From contig JAUWDQ010000044.1 in NCBI GenBank assembly GCA_030608745.1, positions 1 to 13,864 of the forward strand: DNA of 13,864 nucleotides, written 5' to 3'. The DNA comes from Pseudomonadota bacterium. GTDB taxonomy: Bacteria > Desulfobacterota > BSN033 > WVXP01 > G020346125. Below the pieces are notes generated by a model, which searched no databases, was not told the origin of the DNA, and saw only the letters and a program-made list of their open reading frames with translations. Of this stretch, positions 7,252 through 12,723 are shown piece by piece (the first letter of the stretch is position 1; each line of letters starts with the position of its first letter). Both the position numbers and the translations under genes were made by a program.

Positions 7252-7281
7252 TTGACATTTTTATTTCCTTTCTTCTATCAT
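7252..7281 (+). promoter_or_regulatory. Sigma-70 promoter of the thioesterase gene
   Basis: A perfect TTGACA (7252-7257) and TATCAT (7276-7281) are 18 bases apart. The predicted start near 7288 gives a leader of about 32 bases before the ATG at 7320. This spacing also supports 7320 as the true translation start over the long open frame that extends back into coaBC. Confidence 0.65.
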
Positions 7282-7319
7282 GCCAGACCAGATGCATCAT
7301 GGGGTCGAGGGGAGGCTTT

Positions 7320-7751
7320 ATGGAGAATACGTCTGAATCCGCCCAGAAGGATCTGCAGGCGATATTGGAAAAGGTCAATATCGAAGATGCCTTTGCAAAA
7401 ACCGTTGGCATGCGGGTCGTTGAGCTTTCGCCCGGCTACGCCAAGGCGCTCATGGAGGTCACCGATAATCATGTCAACGTCTTTCGAATGGCTCACGGAG
7501 GGGTTATCTTCTCCGTAGCTGATCACGCGTGCGAGGCGGCCGGAAATAGCTTCGGAGAACCGGCGGTGGCGATCCAAAACAACATGCATTTCTTATCGCC
7601 GGGTACGCCGGGGGATCGTTTGGAAGCCACGGCTCGAGTCATTCATCGGACGCGAAGGATTGGCCTCATTGAGGCCGTGGTCCGGAACCAACACCAGGAG
7701 ATCTTGGCCCAGTGTCAACAGGTCATCTATTTCAGGGGCTCCAAGGCGTAG
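7320..7751 (+). CDS. PaaI-family hotdog-fold acyl-CoA thioesterase
   Basis: This 143-residue protein has the hotdog thioesterase pattern of the PaaI/YdiI group, which hydrolyses acyl- or aroyl-CoA to the free acid and CoA. The core is NHVNVFRMAHGGVIFSVADHA (residues 50-70), with the His59-Gly-Gly motif and Asp68 in the position of the usual catalytic acidic residue. It is followed by AGNSFGEPAVAIQNNMHFLSP and by GDRLEATARV. Length is normal for the family. The frame is open much further upstream, but GGGGAGG at 7309-7315 and the promoter at 7252-7281 place the start at ATG 7320; ATG 7299 is in frame but less well supported. It lies upstream of the CoA-transferase cluster with its own promoter, so a role in relieving stalled CoA thioesters of that pathway is possible. 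Its substrate cannot be read from the sequence. Confidence 0.88.
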   Translation: MENTSESAQKDLQAILEKVNIEDAFAKTVGMRVVELSPGYAKALMEVTDNHVNVFRMAHGGVIFSVADHACEAAGNSFGEPAVAIQNNMHFLSPGTPGDRLEATARVIHRTRRIGLIEAVVRNQHQEILAQCQQVIYFRGSKA

Positions 7752-7766
7752 CGTATTGGCCGAAAA

Positions 7767-7879
7767 AATCTTTACCCCGTTGTTGCAAAAATGTTGAGTC
7801 AGCAATAAGCGAACTTTCTGAGAAATGGAAAGGCCTGGGAGAGATCAATCTACATTTTAGTTCAACTACGGGGTAGATT
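7767..7879. repeat. Imperfect 28-bp inverted repeat element (113 bp)
   Basis: The left arm 7767-7794 and right arm 7852-7879 are imperfect inverted copies. The core TACCCCGT then GTTG (7773-7785) faces CAACTACGGGGTA (7863-7875), matching 12 of 13, with further matches on both sides (AATCT outside, AAAATGT inside). The 57-base centre has no coding frame. No clear target duplication was found. It could be a MITE-like remnant or the stem of a structured RNA after the thioesterase gene. No T-run follows, so it is not a standard terminator. Confidence 0.5.
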
Positions 7880-7927
7880 CGCGCTAAGAGCCCCCTTCCT
7901 CAGTTTTCAGAGATCCCCAGAAACTCC

Positions 7928-7956
7928 TTGACAGTACATGCCGGTGATTGTATTGT
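7928..7956 (+). promoter_or_regulatory. Sigma-70 promoter of the CoA-transferase / ETF cluster
   Basis: TTGACA (7928-7933), a 17-base spacer and TATTGT (7951-7956) form a strong promoter. Transcription should begin near 7963, which excludes the ATG at 7948 and supports translation from 8026. Confidence 0.72.
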
Positions 7957-7968
7957 GAATTTATTCTC

Positions 7969-7989
7969 TTTTGGATACGCTATCCAAAA
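7969..7989. promoter_or_regulatory. Perfect palindrome, candidate repressor operator
   Basis: TTTTGGATA (7969-7977), a CGC centre and TATCCAAAA (7981-7989) make a perfect 9+9 inverted repeat, about +6 to +26 from the predicted start of transcription. The position fits a repressor of the TetR, MarR or GntR kind that senses an acyl-CoA or carboxylate. No regulator gene lies in the window and I do not recognise the motif. It is followed by no T-run, so it is not a terminator. Confidence 0.6.
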
Positions 7990-8025
7990 TCCCAGGTGTG
8001 CGCAAACCCTACACGGGGCTATGAG

Positions 8026-9222
8026 ATGGCGGGGGGGGTCCTTTCCGATATTAGCGTCTTGAGCTTGGAACAGGCCACCACGCTGCCCTATTTGACCTGG
8101 AGATTGGCCCAAGATGGGGCGCGGGTCGTACGGTTGGAACACCCTGTTTACGGAGATCCCAACCGACATATCGGGGATAATGTGGTGGGCGAAGAGAGGA
8201 TGAACTCCTACTTTTTGGCCATTAACTCCGGTAAGAAGGCCATTACTCTGGACCTGGCTACCCAACAAGGACAAGAAATTCTGGAAGGTTTGATCTCGAG
8301 GCTCAGTGTAGATATCTTTTGTACCAACCAGCTTCCCCGAAACTACCCGAAATTGGGAGTCGAGTATAAAATGCTCAGGAAGATGAAGGACGATATCATC
8401 TGGCTTGGCCTCACGGGCTTTGGTCCCACGAGTAACGAGGCTGCCTACGACCCCATCCTACAAGCCAGGGGCGGCCTTATGGAGTTGACAGGGGAGAGGG
8501 ACGGCGATCCCCAGGTAGTGGGAATACCCCTGGCCGATATGGGGGCCAGCGAACACGGGTATGGGGAACTGATGAAAGCCTTGTATAAGAGAGCGAAAAC
8601 CGGCAGTGGGAGTCGAATCGACATATCCATGTTCCAGAGCACGGTCTCGTGGTTGACAGTTCCCATCACCTTAACCACGTCCTTCGGAAAAACGATCTCC
8701 CGGAGGGGAAACACCCACGAGTTTTTTGCCCCCGTCTCGGTCTATTCTACCAAGGATGGCTACGTCTATTTAGCGGTTGGAAACGACAGGCAGTGGAACA
8801 CCATCGCGAGCATGCCCGAATTCCTGCATTTGGCCAAGAAGGAATATGAGACGAATGCCGGCCGCATCGCGGATGTGGTTTCCTTTAATCAGGAGATAAA
8901 TGAGGTTACCAAGACAAAAACCACCCGAGAATGGATTGACATTTTCCGCAAGGCGACCGTCCCCATTTCCAAGGTGACCAGTGTCGAGGAGGTCACCCAA
9001 GACCCCTTCATCAAGGATATCCTGCTCCATGCCAAGGATTCCAAAACGGGGATGGAGCTAACCCTATCTCCACCTCCTTTCACCACTGCCTATCTCGAAT
9101 CCGTCAACTTCACCTTGAGCTTTCCTCCCCGATTCGGCGAACACAATGAGGAGATCTATGGGTCGATCTTGGGATATAGACAAGTCCAGTTGAAGGAGTT
9201 TGAGGAAAGGAAGATTATTTAA
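8026..9222 (+). CDS. CaiB/BaiF class III CoA-transferase
   Basis: The 398-residue protein belongs to the formyl-CoA transferase / CaiB / BaiF family, which moves CoA between carboxylates through an enzyme-bound anhydride. The N-terminal part has LSDISVLSLEQATTLPYLTWRLAQ and GARVVRLEHP, then FLAINSGKKAITLDL. The central signature LTGFGPTSNEAAYDPILQA (129-147) is followed by MELTGERDGDPQ and by PLADMGAS, where Asp171 matches the catalytic Asp (169 in oxalate formyl-CoA transferase). KTGSGSRIDISMFQS follows, as usual. Length is normal. The start is ATG 8026, with GGGG at 8015-8018 and a promoter at 7928-7956; the open frame before it lies upstream of the transcription start. It heads a cluster with an acyl-CoA dehydrogenase and ETF, so it probably activates the acid they oxidise. 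The substrate is unknown. Confidence 0.93.
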   Translation: MAGGVLSDISVLSLEQATTLPYLTWRLAQDGARVVRLEHPVYGDPNRHIGDNVVGEERMNSYFLAINSGKKAITLDLATQQGQEILEGLISRLSVDIFCTNQLPRNYPKLGVEYKMLRKMKDDIIWLGLTGFGPTSNEAAYDPILQARGGLMELTGERDGDPQVVGIPLADMGASEHGYGELMKALYKRAKTGSGSRIDISMFQSTVSWLTVPITLTTSFGKTISRRGNTHEFFAPVSVYSTKDGYVYLAVGNDRQWNTIASMPEFLHLAKKEYETNAGRIADVVSFNQEINEVTKTKTTREWIDIFRKATVPISKVTSVEEVTQDPFIKDILLHAKDSKTGMELTLSPPPFTTAYLESVNFTLSFPPRFGEHNEEIYGSILGYRQVQLKEFEERKII

Positions 9223-9262
9223 ACCCCATCTACTCAGAAACCTTCGAACATCTGGGAAAGAA

Positions 9263-9304
9263 TGAAAGGGCGAAGTAAGGACAAGGAGTGAAGCCACCCT
9301 TTCA
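9263..9304. repeat. 8-bp inverted repeat between CoA-transferase and acyl-CoA dehydrogenase genes
   Basis: TGAAAGGG (9263-9270) and CCCTTTCA (9297-9304) are perfect inverted copies with 26 bases between, in the 114-base gap. No T-run follows, so it is not a rho-independent terminator. It could be an mRNA-processing or stability stem within the operon. Confidence 0.35.
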
Positions 9305-9336
9305 CCAATAGGATCGATATTGCAGGGAGGGCGCCA

Positions 9337-10485
9337 ATGGATTTTGCTTTTACCGAAGAACAGGAATTCTTCAGACAAACGGTAAGGGATACAATCGATC
9401 GTATGATTATGCCGAAAGTCCAAGAACTGGATGAGGGGGAGGAGTTCTCCTTCGAACTCTGGCATGAGTTCGCCAAGCTCGGATACTTGGGGATCCGGCA
9501 TCCCGAGGAGTACGGAGGAATGAACATAGACGTCATCTCCCAGATGATCTTTTACGAGGAACTCTTTCGGGGAGATGTTGGTTTCGCCATGACCGTAACC
9601 ATGCAGATCCTGATGGGCACCTATTTTATCGGGCGGTTCGGGACCGAGGAGATCAAGCAGAAGGTCCTGGTCCCAGCCATTAAAGGGGAAAAGATTGGAA
9701 CCATTTGCTTCACCGAGGATCAGTCGGGGTCGGATCTCGCCGGTACGAGGACGACGACGGTCTTGGAAGGAGACGAATGGGTGATCAACGGCACCAAGAT
9801 GTGGATCACCAATGCGCCTACCTGCAACTTCTGCACGGTCCTGACCACGACGGATCCCAGCCAGGGTATTAAGGCCCTCAACTTTTTCTTGGTCGAGGAG
9901 GATATGCCCGGCTTTTCCAGGGGACAGCAGCTCAAAAAACTGGGCTCCAGGAGTTCCGTAACCGGGGAGTTGGTCTTCGATAATGTGCGTGTTCCCAAGG
10001 ATTACTTCTTGGGGGAGGAGTTGGGCAAGGGCGTCCAATATGCGGGCGAAATCCTCAATGAGGTTCGTGTCATGACGGGTCTTGCCGCCTGCGCCATCGC
10101 CAAAATGGCCATGGACGACGCCAGGGAGTATGCGAACCGAAGAATTGCCTTTGGGAACCCCATCTCCAAATATCAGCTCATACGATCTAAATTTGCAAAC
10201 TTCTGGGCCTGGTATGAGTCTGCCCGCTGGTATTGTTATCGTTGCGCTTGGATGATCCAACAGGGCCTTCCATGCCTCACCGAGTGCATGCTGGCGAAGA
10301 TGTTTGCCACGGAGATGTGCCTCTCAGCGGTGGACGAAGCCACCCGCATCTACGGAGGAAATGCCTTCGCCATGGAATACCCGTCCCAGCGGTACTTCAG
10401 GGATGCTCGGTTTCTTCTCTATGGAGGCGGATGCCACGAGGTACTCCAGGACTATCTGGGGAGGATCTATCTCAAGGAGGATTGA
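9337..10485 (+). CDS. Acyl-CoA dehydrogenase family flavoprotein
   Basis: This 382-residue FAD enzyme has the normal three-part fold: a helical N-terminal domain (about 1-115), a beta domain (about 120-225) and a C-terminal helical domain (about 230-382). FTEDQSGSDLAG (125-136) is the first family signature, and WVINGTKMWITNA (148-160) lies at the flavin. YANRRIAFGNPISKYQ (265-280) and the second signature region IYGGNAFAMEYPS (338-350) then RYFRDAR (352-358) follow. The usual YEGT with its catalytic Glu is replaced by YGGG (362-365), and the GGxG of the second signature reads GGNA. Glu242 on the helix ahead of Arg244 is close to, but one residue off, the alternative base of isovaleryl-CoA dehydrogenases. 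AGGGAGG at 9324-9330 sets the start. Electrons should pass to the EtfBA encoded directly downstream; the etfB ribosome site lies inside its last codons. The substrate is unknown. Confidence 0.92.
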   Translation: MDFAFTEEQEFFRQTVRDTIDRMIMPKVQELDEGEEFSFELWHEFAKLGYLGIRHPEEYGGMNIDVISQMIFYEELFRGDVGFAMTVTMQILMGTYFIGRFGTEEIKQKVLVPAIKGEKIGTICFTEDQSGSDLAGTRTTTVLEGDEWVINGTKMWITNAPTCNFCTVLTTTDPSQGIKALNFFLVEEDMPGFSRGQQLKKLGSRSSVTGELVFDNVRVPKDYFLGEELGKGVQYAGEILNEVRVMTGLAACAIAKMAMDDAREYANRRIAFGNPISKYQLIRSKFANFWAWYESARWYCYRCAWMIQQGLPCLTECMLAKMFATEMCLSAVDEATRIYGGNAFAMEYPSQRYFRDARFLLYGGGCHEVLQDYLGRIYLKED

Positions 10486-10489
10486 TTCC

Positions 10490-11269
10490 ATGGATATCCT
10501 TGTTCTGGTAAAACAGGTGCCGGATACGAAAGCCATCATCAGGGCTCAATCGGATACCGAATTGGATATCGAAAATAAATATTCCCTCAACTTCTTCGAT
10601 GAATTTGCCGTGGAGGAAGCTTTGAGGATCAAGGAGAAATTGGCCAGTGGAAAGGTGGCGGTTATAACCCTGGGTTCCAAAAAGGCGGTCGATGCGCTGC
10701 GAAGGGGTATCGCCATGGGTGCCGATGAGGCGTTTCAAATCGAAGATCCCGCCCTGGAAGAGATCGATGGTTACGCCACTGCCAAAACCCTGGCCAAATT
10801 CATTGAGAGCCAAGGCTATGACGTCATCCTGTGCGGTAAACAAGCCATCGACGATGATTCGGGAGCTGTGGGGCCGGCCCTGGCGCAATTTCTTGGAATC
10901 CCCTATCTCACCTCCATCGTTGAGTTAAAGATTGCCGCCGACAAGAAGGAGGCAAGGGCGGCCCGGGAGATAGAAGGGGGGACGGAAATCGTTACATGTC
11001 CCCTTCCCGCTCTGTTCACCGCACAGAAGGGCCTCAATGAGCCGCGTATTCCCCAGGTGGCTGGGGTGATGAAGGCTATGAAGGCCCAAATCCAGAAATT
11101 CGATCTCAAAGCCTTAGGCCTTTCCCCGGAGGACGTAAGGCCAAAGACCAAAATCCTGAAATTCTATCCGCCCGGGAAAAGGCCACCGGTGAAGATGATC
11201 GAGGAGGAGTTCCCGAAAAATGTGGAGGTTTTGGTGAAAATACTGCGGGAGCAGGAGAAGGCGATATAA
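10490..11269 (+). CDS. etfB: Electron transfer flavoprotein subunit beta (EtfB/FixA)
   Basis: The 259-residue protein is the beta subunit of the heterodimeric ETF, which accepts electrons from acyl-CoA dehydrogenases. It starts MDILVLVKQVPDTKA, typical of the family. Residues 35-49 (NFFDEFAVEEALRIK) replace the usual NP(F/Y)D with NFFD. The nucleotide-binding loop GKQAIDDDSGAVGP (116-129) mixes AIDDD, as in classical AMP-binding ETFs, with VGP as in Fix-type and bifurcating ETFs. The ETF-beta signature covers about 157-198 (REIEGG, then CPLPALFTAQKGLNEPRIP). AAGGAGG at 10474-10480, inside the dehydrogenase gene, serves the ATG at 10490, so the two genes are tightly linked. Its partner etfA begins 382 bases later, beyond a repeat block, which is unusual. 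Whether it bifurcates electrons cannot be decided here. Confidence 0.94.
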   Translation: MDILVLVKQVPDTKAIIRAQSDTELDIENKYSLNFFDEFAVEEALRIKEKLASGKVAVITLGSKKAVDALRRGIAMGADEAFQIEDPALEEIDGYATAKTLAKFIESQGYDVILCGKQAIDDDSGAVGPALAQFLGIPYLTSIVELKIAADKKEARAAREIEGGTEIVTCPLPALFTAQKGLNEPRIPQVAGVMKAMKAQIQKFDLKALGLSPEDVRPKTKILKFYPPGKRPPVKMIEEEFPKNVEVLVKILREQEKAI

Positions 11270-11302
11270 GGAGCTCTGAAAACGAGGGGAAAGGAGCTCT
11301 GA
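11268..11302 (+). repeat. 12-bp direct repeat at the end of etfB
   Basis: AAGGAGCTCTGA occurs at 11268-11279, beginning within the etfB stop codon, and again at 11291-11302, 23 bases apart. Each copy contains the palindrome GAGCTC. Both lie at the left edge of the repeat-filled gap before etfA. Confidence 0.7.
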
Positions 11303-11316
11303 GCGAAAAATAAACG

Positions 11317-11340
11317 GTGTTGCGGTGCTGCAGTGTTGCA
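11317..11340 (+). repeat. 8-bp tandem repeat, three copies
   Basis: GTGTTGCG, GTGCTGCA and GTGTTGCA follow one another at 11317-11324, 11325-11332 and 11333-11340, each differing from the next at one or two positions. Confidence 0.75.
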
Positions 11341-11390
11341 GTCGGAAGGGGGAAAGAGGTTAGAGGGTGGAGGCAGGAGGAGAAATGCCG

Positions 11391-11560
11391 AGTGACAAAT
11401 AACGCATAATGGACACGGACACGACGATGAATGCCAAATGTCAAAGCTCAAATGCCAAAAGGGAAAATCCAAATGACAAATGATGGGGTCCGAAACACGA
11501 GCACGGGCACGAGCACGAAATACACGGACACGAAACACGAACACGATAGTCAATGTCAAA
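11391..11560 (+). repeat. Dispersed AATGNCAAA words, six copies
   Basis: AATGNCAAA appears at 11430, 11437, 11451, 11472 and 11552, and as AGTGACAAA at 11391. The copies at 11430 and 11437 overlap. They are interleaved with the CACG repeats. Similar word-repeat spacers are, as I recall, seen in some environmental bacterial genomes, but I cannot search to confirm. Confidence 0.7.
11411..11546 (+). repeat. CACG hexamer-type short repeats, two clusters
   Basis: Units of the form (A/G)(A/G)CACG recur: two at 11411-11423 and about eight at 11491-11546, with slips of one or three bases between some units. This pattern suggests replication slippage of a six-base unit. Confidence 0.75.
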
Positions 11561-11651
11561 GTTCAAAGTTGGGAATCCCTGGAAAACCGGGAAAACGAAC
11601 TCTGGGGGAAGGGGAATGTGGACAACAGATCCCATGAATAAGGAGTAGGAT

Positions 11652-12638
11652 ATGGCCGGTATATGGATCTTCGTGGAACAGAGAGACGGAGCTATAAGGA
11701 AGGTCTCCATGGAGTTGCTGTCGGGGGGAAGGGCATTGGCTTCCACACTGGGCGAGGACATGGCGGCCGTCCTCCTCGGATATCAGGTCGGCCCCATGGC
11801 TGAAAAATTGGCCAAATGCGCCGCCAGGGTTTACGTTATCGATGATCCCCTCTTTCAATATTACAGCGCGGACTCCTACGGGGAAAGCTTGGCCAACATG
11901 GTCCATACGTACGATCCTTCCATCCTGTTGGGGGGTTCCACCTTCATGGGAAGGGATCTCTTTCCCTGGCTGGCCAGCCGCCTCGCCACGGGATATGCAG
12001 CGGACTGTACCGATATCACCATCGGGGATGATAAAGGCATCATCGCGAAAAGGCCCATGTATGGGGGAAAGGTCCTGGCTGATGTAATCTTCCCACAAGC
12101 CAGGCCACAGATGGCCACCGTGCGGCCCAATGTATTTCCCCTCAAGTCCCTCGAAGAAGCGGCAACGGGGGAGATTATCCATGTCGAGCCAAAGGGAGAT
12201 TCCTCGACTATCAGAACCAAGGTAGAAAGGGCCGAGAAGAAGGCTACCGGAAAGGTTGACCTCACCGAGGCCGATATCGTAGTAGCCGCAGGCCGAGGTA
12301 TCAAAGGGCCGGAAAACTTCCACATCATCGAGGAGCTCGCCGAGGTGCTCAACGCCACCGTGGGAACGACCCGGGCGGTTGTCGATAACCAGTGGAGGGA
12401 TCACAACGATCAGATCGGGAAGAGCGGAAAGATTATCTCCCCTAAACTCTACATGGCCTTTGGGATCTCCGGAGCTATCCATCATACCATGGGTATTGAT
12501 ACATCAAAGGTTATCGTAGCCGTGGATAAAAAGCCCAATGCCCTCATCTTCGACTATGCGGATTACGGAATCGTTGGGGATCTCTTTCAAATCGTTCCTG
12601 CCCTCACCGCGGAGTTTAAAAAGGCTCTCTCGGAATAG
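11652..12638 (+). CDS. etfA: Electron transfer flavoprotein subunit alpha (EtfA/FixB)
   Basis: This 328-residue protein is the FAD-carrying alpha subunit of ETF. Domain I (about 1-200) pairs with EtfB. The flavin domain (about 205-328) shows AAGRGIKGPENF (212-223), VGTTRAVVD (237-245), the ISPKLYMAFGISG stretch (262-274) and YADYGIVGDLF (302-312). Three flavin-site positions deviate from the usual sequence: GQTGK or GQSGK reads GKSGK (256-260), SGAIQH reads SGAIHH (273-278), and AINKD reads AVDKK (290-294). AAGGAG at 11640-11645 sets the start, six bases before the ATG. No promoter was found in the repeat gap, so it is presumably transcribed from upstream through etfB. The identity is sure; the effect of the changed residues on flavin potential is unknown. 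Confidence 0.94.
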   Translation: MAGIWIFVEQRDGAIRKVSMELLSGGRALASTLGEDMAAVLLGYQVGPMAEKLAKCAARVYVIDDPLFQYYSADSYGESLANMVHTYDPSILLGGSTFMGRDLFPWLASRLATGYAADCTDITIGDDKGIIAKRPMYGGKVLADVIFPQARPQMATVRPNVFPLKSLEEAATGEIIHVEPKGDSSTIRTKVERAEKKATGKVDLTEADIVVAAGRGIKGPENFHIIEELAEVLNATVGTTRAVVDNQWRDHNDQIGKSGKIISPKLYMAFGISGAIHHTMGIDTSKVIVAVDKKPNALIFDYADYGIVGDLFQIVPALTAEFKKALSE

Positions 12639-12723
12639 GGGAAAGGAAGAGCTTCGGGTGCCCTCCTGAAATTCGCGGTCGAGGGAAAACCCATCGGTTC
12701 GGGGCTTCCCCGGGGAGAGGATT

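Larger units (their letters stand above)
11270..11651. other. 382-bp repeat-filled gap between etfB and etfA
   Basis: No gene is visible here, although etfB and etfA normally abut. The stretch is low in complexity and purine-rich. From left to right it holds a 12-bp direct repeat, an 8-bp tandem repeat, dispersed AATGNCAAA words, and CACG-type short repeats, then a sequence with a weak CCCTGG/CCGGG stem at about 11577-11591. No convincing promoter or terminator was found. Overlapping open frames on both strands are low-complexity artefacts. Confidence 0.75.

Noticed and set aside
6999..7319. Long N-terminal extension of the thioesterase frame
   Set aside because: It overlaps coaBC on the other strand, precedes the promoter at 7252-7281 in part, and carries no family sequence. 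GGGGAGG ahead of ATG 7320 gives a standard-length protein.
7948..8025. Upstream extension of the CoA-transferase frame from ATG 7948
   Set aside because: It lies in the promoter and palindrome region, with the predicted transcription start near 7963, and adds residues that homologues lack.
9064..10260. 398-codon open frame on the minus strand
   Set aside because: It lies opposite the end of the CoA-transferase gene and most of the acyl-CoA dehydrogenase gene, both of which have strong family motifs. Its sequence shows no recognisable domain.
11270..11651. CRISPR array in the repeat-rich gap
   Set aside because: The units are 6-12 bases, irregularly spaced, and there are no uniform spacers or cas genes.
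11164..11761. Several overlapping frames on both strands in the etfB-etfA gap
   Set aside because: They consist of repeat-derived, low-complexity peptides (for example runs of R, A and V, or of C, P and H) without ribosome sites.
11556..12485. 309-codon open frame on the minus strand
   Set aside because: It is antisense to etfA, whose flavin-binding motifs are unmistakable, and it shows no family resemblance.
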